Below the pieces are notes generated by a model that had not been told where the DNA came from, did no database searches, and saw only the letters and a list, made by a program, of their open reading frames with translations. Positions 1-12,152 of a stretch of DNA of 64,000 bases are shown piece by piece. The translations under genes were made by a program, and so were the position numbers. Every line of letters begins with the position of its first letter. Position 1 is the first letter of the stretch. Source of the stretch: Streptomyces sp. NBC_00820 (GTDB lineage Bacteria; Actinomycetota; Actinomycetes; Streptomycetales; Streptomycetaceae); contig NZ_CP108882.1 of the NCBI RefSeq assembly GCF_036347055.1, positions 5,746,501-5,810,500 of the forward strand. The letters run 5' to 3'.

Positions 1-1520
1 GCGGGCACGGACAGCGGATGGAACGCGCGCAGTACGACGTCACAGCCCAGCGGGTCCAGCTTCGCGCGCGCGGCCGCCAGGAAGCCGGACAGCGCCAGCT
101 CCTCGGCCGGGTCGACCGCGTCCAGGTGCGCGGTCACGGTGTCCGCGTCCAGCTCGGCGACCACCGTCCCCGGCCGCACCGACGGCAGCGCTTCGACCAG
201 CTCGCTGTCGTACGTGTAACCGCCGTTGACCACCCCGACGCCCTGCGCGGAGGCGATCGGCGCGACCTGCCGGTACTCCTCGACCGTCCGCGTGAAGTGC
301 ACCACCGGGTGCCGCTGCGCGAACTCCTCCAGGGACAGCTGCCCGTCGGTGGTCTCGAACGGCAGCCACGGCAGCATCGTGCGCAGCATCTCGCCGTCGT
401 GCCGGGCCAGGGACTTCACGCCCAGGTGGTGCACGGCGAGGAACGCGGCCAGCCGCTCCGGATCACCCGCCGCGAGCCCGGTCAGCCAGGACCGGATCCG
501 CTCGCCGAGGGCCTCCCGCACGGCGGCGAGGGTCTCGTCCTCGTACAGCGACTCGCGCGAGGCCGTGGGCCGCAGGCTGTCGGTGTCCAGCACGCAGCGC
601 ACGAAGAACGCCCAGTCGGGCAGCAGCTGTTCGGCCCGCTCGGTGAGCAGCATGCCCTTCAGATGCACCCGGTGCGTGGCCCGCTGTGCCGGGCTGACCG
701 CCGCCGGCAGCACGTACGCCACCCCGCGGATCCCGGCGAGCGGCACGTCCAGGCCGATCGAGTCCAGCGGCGTGAAACCGAACAGCTCGCGGCAGTGCCC
801 GGCCAGCGCCACCCTGCGCGCGGCGGGAGAGGGATACGGGCGGTCCCAGGGCGCCGGGAGGTCCGTGACCGCCTCACCGTCCACCTGGACGTCGTACGGC
901 AGCAGCGAGCCGAAGTCCCGCGCCAGGGCGCGCACCCGCTCGGGCGCCAGCCACTGCGCCGCGCCCGGCCGCGCCACCAGGTGCACGGTGGTGCCCGGCT
1001 CGGTGCGGGCCGAGTCCGGGAGCGTGCGGACGGTGTAGGAGCCGTCGTCGCTCGCCGTCCACTCCACCGGCGGCGCCCCGGGCTCACGGGCGCTGCGGCT
1101 GACCACCCGGATGCGCTCGGCGACCACGAAACAGGCCAGCAGCCCGATGCCGAACTGGCCCAGGAAGTCGGACCGGGCCTCCTGGAGGCCCTCCGCCCGC
1201 TTGGAGCTGCGGCCGATGGTCGCCAGCAGGCTGTGCACGTCCTGCTCGGTAAGCCCGACGCCGCTGTCCTCCACCCGCAGCGCGGCGCCCCCGTCGGACG
1301 CCGCGTACAGCCGCACCCGCGCCGGGGCACCGGGCTCCAGGGACCGCCGGGCGGTGATGGCGTCCACGGCGTTCTGCAGCAGCTCGCGCAGGTAGACCTT
1401 GGGACTGGAGTACAGATGATGGGAGAGCAGGTCCACCAGACCGCGCAGGTCGACCTGGAACGTATGAGGTGTCTGGGGGGCCTGGGATGACTGGGATGAC
1501 TGTGAGGTCTGGGAGTCCAT
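1..1520 (-). CDS. HSP90-family molecular chaperone (3' end outside window)
   Basis: Cytosolic ATP-dependent chaperone of the HtpG/HSP90 type. Reading from ATG 1520, the product opens with a Ser/Gln-rich stretch (SQSSQ), then the GHKL ATPase fold: helix YLRELLQNAVDAI (contains the E..N pair that binds Mg-ATP), then DSGVGLT (the DxGxG box) and a glycine-containing lid, IGRSSK. About 506 codons are present and the frame is still open at position 1, so the C-terminal dimerisation end is missing. It is divergent from recG. Actinomycete versions are often annotated simply as HSP90 family protein; I am sure of the family but not that it is the orthologue of E. coli htpG. Confidence 0.85.
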   Translation of the reverse strand, partial: MDSQTSQSSQSSQAPQTPHTFQVDLRGLVDLLSHHLYSSPKVYLRELLQNAVDAITARRSLEPGAPARVRLYAASDGGAALRVEDSGVGLTEQDVHSLLATIGRSSKRAEGLQEARSDFLGQFGIGLLACFVVAERIRVVSRSAREPGAPPVEWTASDDGSYTVRTLPDSARTEPGTTVHLVARPGAAQWLAPERVRALARDFGSLLPYDVQVDGEAVTDLPAPWDRPYPSPAARRVALAGHCRELFGFTPLDSIGLDVPLAGIRGVAYVLPAAVSPAQRATHRVHLKGMLLTERAEQLLPDWAFFVRCVLDTDSLRPTASRESLYEDETLAAVREALGERIRSWLTGLAAGDPERLAAFLAVHHLGVKSLARHDGEMLRTMLPWLPFETTDGQLSLEEFAQRHPVVHFTRTVEEYRQVAPIASAQGVGVVNGGYTYDSELVEALPSVRPGTVVAELDADTVTAHLDAVDPAEELALSGFLAAARAKLDPLGCDVVLRAFHPLSVP

Positions 1521-1836
1521 CGTCGCAGCGCCGGTGGGGGGAAGCAGCGTTCGGCGCGGGGTCGGGCGGTCCGGATGGGGCGGTGACCGCGGGGATGGCC
1601 GGAGCGCGCCATCCTAGGCCCGGAACAGCGCACCCGACCAGGAGTTTCCCAGACAGGTACGGGAGGCGCGCGCCTCGCACGGGACCTGCCACGGGACCTC
1701 TCGCGGGACGCCTCCCAGGACCCGGCAGGGGAGTCGGCTCAGGACCCGGCTCGGGACCCGCCACCGACACGGGTACGGCACGACAGGACCCGTCCGCGGG
1801 GGAGCGTGTGCGCCATTGTCGGTGCCGTGGTGTGCA
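1521..1836. other. recG upstream intergenic region with degenerate repeats
   Basis: 316 bases between the divergent HSP90 and recG starts. From about 1677 to 1760 there are several imperfect copies of a motif around GGGACC (for example CACGGGACCT, CGCGGGACG, CAGGACCCGG, CTCGGGACCC), spaced irregularly by 10-17 bases. I see no convincing gene, and no clear -35/-10 pair. Confidence 0.4.
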
Positions 1837-5350
<3,514 letters not shown>

Positions 5351-5469
5351 GCCCGGACGGGAAGTCCGCGGGAAGGTGACTGCGCGTCACCCGGTGTCGG
5401 GCGGCGGGGCCATGGCCGTACAGTCGTGCCGTCCGTCTTCAACACAGCTGTAGAGAGTGGCGAGCGCCG

Positions 5470-6660
5470 GTGGACGTCCAGATGAAGCTCGACGAGATCG
5501 TCTCCGCGGTCTCCAGCGCCCGGTCCATGCCCATGTCGGCCTCGTGCGTGGTCAACCGTGCCGAGCTGCTCGCGCTGCTCGAAGAGGTGCGCCAGGCGCT
5601 GCCCAGCTCCCTCGCCCAGGCCCAGGAACTCATCGGCGACCGCGAGCAGATGGTCGAGCAGGCCCGCGTGGAGGCCGACCGGATCATCGGCGACGCCCAC
5701 GCCCAGCGCGGCTCGCTGATCTCCGACACCGAGATCGCCCGTCGTTCCCAGGGCGAAGCGGACCGGATCCTCGCCGAGGCCCGCGCGGAGGCCGAGGAGG
5801 TCCGCGCCGAGGCGGACGACTACGTCGACTCCAAGCTCGCCAACTTCGAGGTCGTCCTCACCAAGACCCTCGGCTCGGTCGGCCGCGGCCGCGAGAAGCT
5901 CCTCGGCACCGGATCCGGCCTCGACGAGAACGGCTACGAGGACGAGGACGCCCCCGAGCGCAGCCAGGACCCGGAGACCCTGCGGCACAACGCCGACTCG
6001 TACGTCGACGTCAAGCTCGGCGCCTTCGAGGCGGTCCTCGCCGCGACCCTGGAGGCCGTCGGCCGCGGCCGGCAGAAGCTGCACGGCCGGATCGCCACGG
6101 ACGACCTCGGCGCCCTCGCCGACGACACCACGACCTTCCAGCACTCCAGCGACGCCGACTACCTCGCCGACCTCGCGGCCCTCTCCGACGACGCCCCGGC
6201 CGAGCGCCCGGGCCAGCAGGCCGCACGGCCGAAGCCGTCGTACGAGCCGCAGCCGGAGCCGTCGTACGAGCCTCGGCCGGAACCGTCGTACGAACCCCAG
6301 CCCGCCTACGGCTACCAGCAGCCGGAGGCGTACGAGCCGCAGCCGGACCCCTACTCCCCCACCTCCGGCTACGCTCCGGCGGGAGGTGCCCCCACCTTCC
6401 CGCAGCAGGGCGGCTACGCCCAGCAGGACCCTTACGGCTACCAGCAGGCCGACCCCTACTCCGCCGCCTCCGGCTACGCCCAGGCGGGCGGCGCCCCCGG
6501 CTACCAGGGCTACGACGCTCAGCAGGCCGCCTACGACCCGAACCAGCCGCACCGGCACCAGTCCCAGGAGGGATACGCTCTCGACGAGACCAGTCTCTTC
6601 GACACGAGCATGATCAGTGCGGAGCAGCTGCGGGCGTACGAACAAGGGCGCGGGATGTAG
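5470..6660 (+). CDS. Coiled-coil protein with duplicated domain and Pro/Tyr/Gln-rich tail
   Basis: 396 residues, GTG start. Actinomycete homologues are often labelled ATP synthase subunit B-like or cell division initiation protein, names I would not trust. The first 150 residues form an Ala/Glu/Arg-rich coiled coil (AEARAEAEEVRAEADDYV). A unit of the form YVDxKLxxFExVLxxTLxxVGRGRxKL occurs twice, near residues 118-145 and 178-205, so the middle of the protein is an internal duplication. Residues from about 255 are low complexity: three PSYEPxPE copies and then GYAQxGGAP and PYGYQQ-type repeats, probably disordered. It ends with a more conserved block, DETSLFDTSMISAEQLRAYEQG. Together with coaD and DUF177-rpmF-rnc it keeps a constant place in streptomycete genomes. 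Function unknown; a structural or septal role is only inference. Confidence 0.8.
   Translation: MDVQMKLDEIVSAVSSARSMPMSASCVVNRAELLALLEEVRQALPSSLAQAQELIGDREQMVEQARVEADRIIGDAHAQRGSLISDTEIARRSQGEADRILAEARAEAEEVRAEADDYVDSKLANFEVVLTKTLGSVGRGREKLLGTGSGLDENGYEDEDAPERSQDPETLRHNADSYVDVKLGAFEAVLAATLEAVGRGRQKLHGRIATDDLGALADDTTTFQHSSDADYLADLAALSDDAPAERPGQQAARPKPSYEPQPEPSYEPRPEPSYEPQPAYGYQQPEAYEPQPDPYSPTSGYAPAGGAPTFPQQGGYAQQDPYGYQQADPYSAASGYAQAGGAPGYQGYDAQQAAYDPNQPHRHQSQEGYALDETSLFDTSMISAEQLRAYEQGRGM
6235..6306 (+). repeat. 24-bp tandem repeat inside the coiled-coil gene
   Basis: Three head-to-tail 24-base units (6235-6258, 6259-6282, 6283-6306) each encode PSYEP(Q/R)P(E/A). Differences are mostly at third codon positions, so the repeat is kept at the protein level. 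Confidence 0.75.
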
Positions 6661-6696
6661 GCGCGAGGTCCGCGGGCCGGAGGCGAAGGGTCCGGA

Positions 6697-6726
6697 TTGG
6701 GCCCTGAGCGAAAGGTCAAGTATCCT
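6697..6726 (+). promoter_or_regulatory. Candidate promoter for DUF177-rpmF-rnc
   Basis: TTGGGC (6697-6702) and TATCCT (6721-6726) are separated by 18 bases, a reasonable housekeeping-type promoter 90 bases before the DUF177 start. An inverted repeat CGGTCACG/CGTGACCG (6734-6741 and 6750-6757) lies just after the predicted start point and could be an operator or leader hairpin. Based on sequence only. Confidence 0.45.
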
Positions 6727-6815
6727 GGCTGTTCGGTCACGTGTATGCCCGTGACCGGCGCTGCCTGGAACACCGTCGGGCGGCGTTCCTTCGAGTTCGA
6801 AGATCGAAAGCAGGA

Positions 6816-7469
6816 ATGGCTTCCAACGCACGCCTCGACCACCGCAACCCCCTCGTGATCGATACGCACGAGCTGGGTCGGCGTCCGGGTGCGCTGCAGC
6901 GCCAGACCCGTGAGATCGACGCCCCCCGGGACCTCGGTATCCAGGGCGTCATCGGAGTGCCGGAAGGCGCCCCGGTGGAGCTCGACCTCCGACTCGAGTC
7001 GGTCATGGAAGGGGTGCTTGTCACAGGCACCGCCCGTGCACTGGCAGAGGCGGAGTGCGTAAGGTGTCTGGAGCCGTTCGAGCACGAGCTCGAAGCGGAC
7101 TTCCAGGAGATGTTCTCGTACCCTGACGCCGACGACCGTGGCCGCGTGATCGCGGAACCGGGCGACGACGCCGAGGACGACGAGGACAGGCTCTACATCG
7201 AGGACGGTCTGATCGACCTCGAACCCGTGCTGCGTGACGCGGTAGTGCTCGCACTGCCGATGCAGCCGGTGTGCCAGGACGACTGTCCGGGTCTGTGCTC
7301 CGAATGCGGAGCACGACTCGCGGACGACCCGGAGCACCACCACGACGCCGTCGACATCCGTTGGGCGGCATTGCAGGGACTCGCCGGTTCACTCGAAGAC
7401 GGCGAGAAGGACGAGATGAGCGGCGGCGCGCTTCCTTCAGCACGCGCCGACGAGAAGCAGGAGAAGTAG
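6816..7469 (+). CDS. YceD/DUF177 family protein
   Basis: 217 residues. DUF177 proteins sit upstream of rpmF (L32) across bacteria and, in plants and bacteria, are linked to 23S rRNA accumulation; the exact activity is not settled. The C-rich motifs CVRCLEPFE near residue 80 and [16 protein letters not shown] near 155 are the family signature and suggest metal binding. The tail is acidic and charged. ATG 6816 has GAAAGCAGGA upstream. The rpmF start follows after two bases, with the rpmF ribosome binding site (GCAGGAGAAG) inside this gene's last codons, so the two are co-translated. Confidence 0.9.
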   Translation: MASNARLDHRNPLVIDTHELGRRPGALQRQTREIDAPRDLGIQGVIGVPEGAPVELDLRLESVMEGVLVTGTARALAEAECVRCLEPFEHELEADFQEMFSYPDADDRGRVIAEPGDDAEDDEDRLYIEDGLIDLEPVLRDAVVLALPMQPVCQDDCPGLCSECGARLADDPEHHHDAVDIRWAALQGLAGSLEDGEKDEMSGGALPSARADEKQEK

Positions 7470-7471
7470 CC

Positions 7472-7645
7472 GTGGCTGTTCCGAAGCGGAAGATGTCGCG
7501 CAGCAACACGCGCCACCGCCGGTCGCAGTGGAAGGCTGCGGTCACCCCCCTGGTTGCGTGCGAGCGCTGCCACGAGCCCAAGCAGCAGCACATTGCGTGC
7601 CCGTCTTGTGGCACCTACAACAAGCGCCAGGTCCTCGAGGTCTGA
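7472..7645 (+). CDS. rpmF: 50S ribosomal protein L32
   Basis: 57 residues, GTG start directly after the DUF177 stop. The sequence [17 protein letters not shown] is the L32 hallmark. All four zinc cysteines are present (C30, C33, C43, C46), so this is the zinc-containing C+ form rather than the zinc-free paralogue that some streptomycetes keep under Zur control. Second gene of the DUF177-rpmF-rnc operon. Confidence 0.97.
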   Translation: MAVPKRKMSRSNTRHRRSQWKAAVTPLVACERCHEPKQQHIACPSCGTYNKRQVLEV

Positions 7646-7665
7646 GCGGGCTGGTGAGAGGCACT

Positions 7666-8484
7666 GTGTCCACTGCCAAGAAGAACGCTCCCCGCGCGAG
7701 CGGGGGTGGACCGGCAGACAATCAGGCCTCGTCCCACACGCTTCTGGAAGGGCGGCTCGGCTATCACGTCGAGACCGCCCTTCTGGTGCGCGCGCTGACC
7801 CACCGTTCCTACGCGTACGAGAACGGCGGCCTGCCGACGAACGAGCGGCTGGAGTTCCTCGGGGACTCCGTGCTCGGTCTCGTCGTCACGGACACGCTGT
7901 ACCGCACCCACCCCGATCTGCCCGAAGGCCAGTTGGCCAAGCTTCGGGCCGCGGTGGTCAACTCGCGCGCGCTGGCGGAGGTCGGACGTGGCCTCGACCT
8001 GGGCTCCTTCATCCGGCTCGGCCGTGGTGAAGAGGGAACGGGCGGCCGGGACAAGGCATCCATCCTTGCCGACACCCTTGAAGCGGTGATCGGCGCGGTC
8101 TATCTCGATCAGGGCCTCGACGCGGCGTCCGAGCTGGTTCACCGGCTCTTCGACCCGCTGATCGACAGGTCCTCGAACCTCGGAGCCGGCCTGGACTGGA
8201 AGACCAGTCTCCAGGAGCTCACCGCGATGGAGGGACTCGGCGTGCCCGAGTACCTGGTCACGGAGACCGGCCCCGACCACGAGAAGACCTTCACTGCTGC
8301 TGCCCGCGTCGGAGGCGTCTCGTACGGCACCGGCACCGGCCGCAGCAAGAAGGAGGCGGAGCAGCAGGCCGCCGAGTCCGCCTGGGGGTCCATCCGGGCC
8401 GCCGCGGACGAGCGAGCCAAGGCGGCGAACACGGCCCAGGAGGCCGTGGAACAGGACGATCAGTCGTCCGCCGCCACCGCCTGA
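7666..8484 (+). CDS. rnc: Ribonuclease III
   Basis: Double-strand-specific endoribonuclease that processes rRNA precursors and structured mRNAs; in S. coelicolor the same enzyme (AbsB) globally affects antibiotic production. 272 residues from GTG 7666. The catalytic signature NERLEFLGD is at 59-67, the second acidic cluster is in [20 protein letters not shown], and a double-stranded RNA-binding domain occupies the last 90 residues (DWKTSLQEL... [14 protein letters not shown]). GAGAGG five bases before GTG 7666 decides the start; GTG 7654 in frame would add four residues. It lies 20 bases after rpmF and closes the operon before a strong hairpin. Confidence 0.95.
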   Translation: MSTAKKNAPRASGGGPADNQASSHTLLEGRLGYHVETALLVRALTHRSYAYENGGLPTNERLEFLGDSVLGLVVTDTLYRTHPDLPEGQLAKLRAAVVNSRALAEVGRGLDLGSFIRLGRGEEGTGGRDKASILADTLEAVIGAVYLDQGLDAASELVHRLFDPLIDRSSNLGAGLDWKTSLQELTAMEGLGVPEYLVTETGPDHEKTFTAAARVGGVSYGTGTGRSKKEAEQQAAESAWGSIRAAADERAKAANTAQEAVEQDDQSSAATA

Positions 8485-8500
8485 CGTAAAAGAGCAGCAG

Positions 8501-8543
8501 CCGAGCGCCCGTCCCCGTCGTCACCGGCGGGCCGGGCGCTCGG
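8501..8543 (+). terminator. Terminator after rnc
   Basis: Perfect 11-bp stem CCGAGCGCCCG (8501-8511) with CGGGCGCTCGG (8533-8543), followed by TTCATTC. It separates the rnc operon from mutM. Confidence 0.65.
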
Positions 8544-8592
8544 TTCATTCATCCACCGGTCCGTACGGTCCACGGTCCTGACGGGGGTCCCG

Positions 8593-9453
8593 ATGCCCGA
8601 GTTGCCCGAGGTCGAGGTCGTCCGGCGCGGTCTGGAGCGGTGGGTCGCCCATCGCACCGTCGCCGACGCCGAGGTGCTGCACCCGCGCGCGGTGCGCCGG
8701 CACACCGCGGGCGCCGACGACTTCGCGCACCGCCTGAAGGGCCACCGCATCGGCATACCCAGCCGGCGCGGCAAGTACCTGTGGCTTCCCCTGGAGGACA
8801 CGGACCAGTCCGTCCTCGCCCACCTCGGCATGAGCGGCCAGCTGCTGGTCCAGCCGCACGCGGCCCCGGACGAGAAGCACCTGCGCGTCCGCGTCCGCTT
8901 CGCCGACGCCGTCGACACCGAACTGCGCTTCGTCGACCAGCGCACCTTCGGCGGCCTGTCGCTGCACGACAACACCCCCGAGGGTCTGCCCGACGTCATC
9001 GCGCACATCGCCCGCGACCCCCTCGACCCGCTCTTCGACGACGAGGCCTTCCACCAGGCCCTGCGGCGCAAGCGGACCACCATCAAGCGGGCCCTGCTCG
9101 ACCAGTCGCTGATCAGCGGGGTCGGCAACATCTACGCCGACGAGGCGCTGTGGCGTGCCCGCGTCCACTACGAACGTCCGACGGCGGGCTTCACCCGCCC
9201 GGTCACGGCGGAATTGCTCGGTCACGTCCGCGACGTGATGAACGCGGCCCTCTCCGTCGGCGGCACCAGCTTCGACAGCCTGTACGTGAACGTCAACGGC
9301 GAGTCGGGCTACTTCGACCGGTCCCTGGACGCGTACGGCCGTGAGGGCCTGCCCTGCAAGCGGTGCGGCACGCCCATGCGCCGACGTCCCTGGATGAACC
9401 GGTCCAGCTACTTCTGCCCGAAGTGTCAGAGGGCGCCGCGCGTCTCGTCGTAA
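8593..9453 (+). CDS. mutM: Formamidopyrimidine-DNA glycosylase
   Basis: Base-excision repair enzyme that removes 8-oxoguanine and formamidopyrimidines and cleaves the abasic site. 286 residues. It begins [10 protein letters not shown]: Pro2 is the Schiff-base nucleophile and Glu3 the general acid. The beta-hairpin lysine is in GKYLW (about K61), the helix-two-turn-helix contains [12 protein letters not shown], and the C-terminal zinc finger has paired cysteines CKRC and CPKC. All catalytic parts are intact. Its last 28 bases overlap the tail of the convergent HxlR gene. Confidence 0.96.
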   Translation: MPELPEVEVVRRGLERWVAHRTVADAEVLHPRAVRRHTAGADDFAHRLKGHRIGIPSRRGKYLWLPLEDTDQSVLAHLGMSGQLLVQPHAAPDEKHLRVRVRFADAVDTELRFVDQRTFGGLSLHDNTPEGLPDVIAHIARDPLDPLFDDEAFHQALRRKRTTIKRALLDQSLISGVGNIYADEALWRARVHYERPTAGFTRPVTAELLGHVRDVMNAALSVGGTSFDSLYVNVNGESGYFDRSLDAYGREGLPCKRCGTPMRRRPWMNRSSYFCPKCQRAPRVSS

Positions 9454-9821
9454 CGCGCGCGGGCGGCGAGGACGTCGTCCATCGAGCCCTCCACACAGTG
9501 GATCAGCGCCAGCAGCCGCTCGGCGACCGCGTGGCCCAGGGGGGTCAGTTCGTAGTCGACGCGGGGCGGGTTGACCGGCTGGGCCTCGCGGTGCACCAGG
9601 CCGTCGCGCTCCAGTGCGTGCAGGGTCTGCGACAGCATCTTCTCGCTCACCCCGTCGACGCGGCGGCGCAGCTCGTTGAAGCGGAGCGGGCCCTCGTGCA
9701 GCGCGCCGAGCGTCAGTCCGCCCCAGCGTCCCGTGACGTGCTCCAGGGTGCCGCGCGAGGGGCAGGCCTTGGCGAACACGTCGTAGGCGAGATCGTCCTG
9801 GTCCTGGGTGAGGCCGCTCAT
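9426..9821 (-). CDS. HxlR-family winged-helix transcriptional regulator
   Basis: 131 residues. The central block [43 protein letters not shown] is the standard HxlR winged helix. A cysteine at position 20 (AKACPSRG) matches the redox-sensing cysteine seen in HxlR members that answer to quinones or aldehydes (for example HypR, YodB); that functional parallel is inference. It is divergent from a flavodoxin-like gene across a 134-base gap containing a perfect palindrome, which suggests it regulates that neighbour and itself. Confidence 0.88.
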   Translation of the reverse strand: MSGLTQDQDDLAYDVFAKACPSRGTLEHVTGRWGGLTLGALHEGPLRFNELRRRVDGVSEKMLSQTLHALERDGLVHREAQPVNPPRVDYELTPLGHAVAERLLALIHCVEGSMDDVLAARARYDETRGAL

Positions 9822-9863
9822 GGAGCAAGCGTACGTGAGCGCAGCGCCAACCGGCAGGTTGCG

Positions 9864-9878
9864 CTAACTAAAAGTTAG
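9864..9878. promoter_or_regulatory. Operator-like palindrome between HxlR and flavodoxin genes
   Basis: CTAACT (9864-9869), AAA, AGTTAG (9873-9878): a perfect 6-3-6 inverted repeat in an otherwise GC-rich gap between divergent genes. The form (TAACT/AGTTA) resembles operators of MarR/HxlR-type regulators. Most likely the binding site of the adjacent HxlR protein. Confidence 0.65.
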
Positions 9879-9955
9879 TGCTTTCCTGTGGTTATCGCTG
9901 GCGAGCTGCCGCTTCGGCACGCTCACGCCCTTAGCTGCCCCAAGGAGCCACCACC

Positions 9956-10546
9956 GTGACCACCCCCGCCCCTGTCGTCTCCATCGCCTACCACTCCGGC
10001 TACGGCCACACCGCCGTCCTCGCCGAGGCCGTCCGCGCCGGTGCCGCGGACGCCGGTGCCGAGGTGCACCTGATCAAGGTCGACGAGATCACCGACGAGC
10101 AGTGGCAGACGCTGGACCGCTCCGACGCGATCGTCTTCGGCTCGCCCACCTACATGGGCACGGCCTCCGGCGCCTTCCACGTCTTCGCCGAGGCCACCTC
10201 CAAGCGGTGGTTCGGCCAGGACTGGAAGGACAAGCTGGCCGCCGGTTTCACCAACTCCGGTTCCAAGAGCGGCGACAAGCTGCACACGCTGCAGTTCTTC
10301 CAGATCCTCGCCGGCCAGCACGGCATGAACTGGGTCAACCTCGGCCTGCACCCGGGCTGGAACAGCAGCGAGGCCTCCGAGAACGACCTCAACCGCCTCG
10401 GCGTCTTCGCCGGCGCGGCCGCCCAGACCAACGTGGACCAGGGCCCCGAGGGTGTGCACAAGGCCGACATCGCCACGGCCGAGCACCTGGGGCGCCGGGT
10501 GGCGGAGACGGCGAGCGTGTTCGCACGCGGCCGCGCCGCGGCCTGA
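9956..10546 (+). CDS. Flavodoxin-like NAD(P)H:quinone oxidoreductase (WrbA type)
   Basis: 196 residues with a flavodoxin fold: VSIAYHSGYGHTAVLAEAV at 8-26 is the phosphate-binding loop for FMN, FGSPTYMGTASG near 62-73 binds the isoalloxazine ring, and GFTNSGSKSGDKLHTL fits the third FMN contact. Proteins of this family reduce quinones or flavins with NAD(P)H. Regulated most likely by the divergent HxlR repressor, a pairing typical of quinone or electrophile stress defence. The physiological substrate cannot be read from sequence. Confidence 0.85.
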   Translation: MTTPAPVVSIAYHSGYGHTAVLAEAVRAGAADAGAEVHLIKVDEITDEQWQTLDRSDAIVFGSPTYMGTASGAFHVFAEATSKRWFGQDWKDKLAAGFTNSGSKSGDKLHTLQFFQILAGQHGMNWVNLGLHPGWNSSEASENDLNRLGVFAGAAAQTNVDQGPEGVHKADIATAEHLGRRVAETASVFARGRAAA

Positions 10547-10628
10547 GACCGGTTCCGGCTGAGACTGGTTCACGACCGGGGGCCGGTTCACGGCTGAGGC
10601 CGGTTCGCGGCTGAGACCGGTTCACGGG
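10545..10628. repeat. Short degenerate tandem repeat after the flavodoxin gene
   Basis: Copies of GAG(A/G)CCGGTTC(A/G)CGGCT, about 17 bases each, run from the stop codon of the flavodoxin gene toward the convergent CAP gene. No coding signal. Probably slippage-derived spacer DNA. Confidence 0.6.
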
Positions 10629-10649
10629 CCTGGGGGGTTCACGGCGTTC

Positions 10650-12080
10650 TCAGTAGCCGAAGTCCTGTGTCCACCAAGGCCCGCCGGTGCCGAAGTGGAC
10701 GCCGACGCCGAGGGTCGTGTAGTCGCAGTTCAGGATGTTGGCGCGGTGGCCGGGGCTGTTCATCCAGGCGTCCATGACGGCCGCCGCGTCCGTCTGGCCG
10801 CGGGCTATGTTCTCGCCGCCCAGGTCGGTGATGCCCGCCTTCGCGGCCCGGTCCCACGGGGTCGCCCCGTCCGGGTCGGTGTGGTCGAAGAAGCCGCGCG
10901 CGGCCATGTCGTCACTGAAGGCCCCGGCCAGCGTGGTGAGCGAGGAGTTCGCCGACAGCGCGCTGCAACCCACCTTCGCCCGCTCCTCGTTGACGAGCTT
11001 CAGCACCTCTGCCGCCGCGACGGCCTCCACCGAGACCGTCACCGGCGCGGAACTCGCCTGCGGCGGCTGCGGTGACTTCGGCGCGCTGTGCGCGGGCGGG
11101 GCCTCGGTCTCGGCCGGGGTGGGCTTCGCCGCGGGGTCGCCGTCCGCAGTCCGGCCCGGTGCGGGTGACGGCGAGGCGGACTCCGCGGGGGGCTTCGAGG
11201 AAGGGGCGGACGGCGCGGGGGCGGACGGCTGCCGGGCGCCGGTCCCCGCCGAGGGGGCGCCGCCGGCCTGGGGCTCGGCACTGCCGGAGGTGCCGCCCTG
11301 CTCGGCGGCCGAGTTGCCGGGGGAGTCCGCGGCCTGCACGCGGCCGCCACCGGCGCCCGGACCGCCGCCGAGCTGGTAGTTCTGGAGTCCGGGTACGACG
11401 CCCGCGGCCACCGCGGCCGTCCCGAGCGCGACGGCCGCGGACACCCCGAGCAGCCCCGTACGCACCGGCTGCACGGCCTTCTTCCGGCGCCGGTGCCCGC
11501 GCGGACCGCCACCACCGGGAGTGAAGCCGCCGCTCATGCCGTCGGCCGTGGCGAAGTCGCCAGGTATACCGTCCGGCGCGTTGAACCCGCCGCGTATGGC
11601 GCCGGGTGCGGTGAATCCGCCGCGTGTGCCATCTGTAGTGCTGAACCCGCCGCGTGTGGAATCCGGCGCGGTGAAGTCGCGGCCTGTGCCGCCGGCCGTG
11701 GCGGACCCTCGGCGGGGGGCACCGGCCATCGCGAACTCGCCGCCCGCGCCACCGGCCGTGGCGAACTCCCCGCCAGCGCCGCCGGCCGGGGCCGGTCCGC
11801 CGTTCGTGGCTTCGGCCGTGGGCATGCCGCCGGTGCCGGGACCGGCACCCGCGTCGTCGGCCGGTCCACGTTCGTCGTCCGTCGCGAACAGGTAGGCCGT
11901 ACTGCGGGCGTTGGTCTCCGCGTACGCCTCCGGGTTCAGGTACGGCGCGATGCCCATGGGCGCACGGTCGTCCGTGCGCGGGCGCGGACCGCTCGCCGTA
12001 CCGGACAGGTGCGGGTGCGTGACCTCCGCGGCGTGGTCCGTTGTGGCACGGCCGGCGGCGGAGCGTCGATGGCGTCCCAT
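10650..12080 (-). CDS. Membrane-anchored CAP/SCP-domain protein with decapeptide repeats
   Basis: 476 residues from ATG 12080 (AGAGGGCAAGGGG just upstream). A GTG at 12158 is also in frame but lies inside a palindrome without a ribosome binding site. Order: polar N-terminus; nine 10-residue repeats (about 104-193, consensus GGFxAPDGxR); basic RRRKK and one membrane helix (about 208-231, LLGVSAAVALGTAAVAAG); a Pro/Ala/Ser linker; and a C-terminal CAP domain (about 355-476) with FFDHTDPDG, GGENIARG, NSPGHRANIL and WTQDFGY. The orientation implies that the CAP domain is outside the cell. Bacterial CAP proteins are mostly uncharacterised; enzymatic activity is not assumed. Confidence 0.85.
   Translation of the reverse strand: MGRHRRSAAGRATTDHAAEVTHPHLSGTASGPRPRTDDRAPMGIAPYLNPEAYAETNARSTAYLFATDDERGPADDAGAGPGTGGMPTAEATNGGPAPAGGAGGEFATAGGAGGEFAMAGAPRRGSATAGGTGRDFTAPDSTRGGFSTTDGTRGGFTAPGAIRGGFNAPDGIPGDFATADGMSGGFTPGGGGPRGHRRRKKAVQPVRTGLLGVSAAVALGTAAVAAGVVPGLQNYQLGGGPGAGGGRVQAADSPGNSAAEQGGTSGSAEPQAGGAPSAGTGARQPSAPAPSAPSSKPPAESASPSPAPGRTADGDPAAKPTPAETEAPPAHSAPKSPQPPQASSAPVTVSVEAVAAAEVLKLVNEERAKVGCSALSANSSLTTLAGAFSDDMAARGFFDHTDPDGATPWDRAAKAGITDLGGENIARGQTDAAAVMDAWMNSPGHRANILNCDYTTLGVGVHFGTGGPWWTQDFGY
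11502..11771 (-). repeat. 30-bp minisatellite encoding nine decapeptides
   Basis: Nine consecutive 30-base units, read on the minus strand, encode units such as GGFTAPGAIR, GGFNAPDGIP and GDFATADGMS. Units have diverged at both codon positions and residues but keep the 10-residue period. Located in the cytoplasmic part of the CAP protein, before its membrane helix. Confidence 0.75.
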
Positions 12081-12152
12081 CCCCTTGCCCTCTTCCTCGT
12101 CCTCGCGGCCGGCCGGCGCCGTGACGGCGGATGACGCCCTCTGACCGAACCG

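Noticed and set aside
11502..11771. Possible CRISPR array
   Set aside because: 30-base period without spacers, in frame with a protein; it is a coding minisatellite. No other repeat-spacer pattern was seen.
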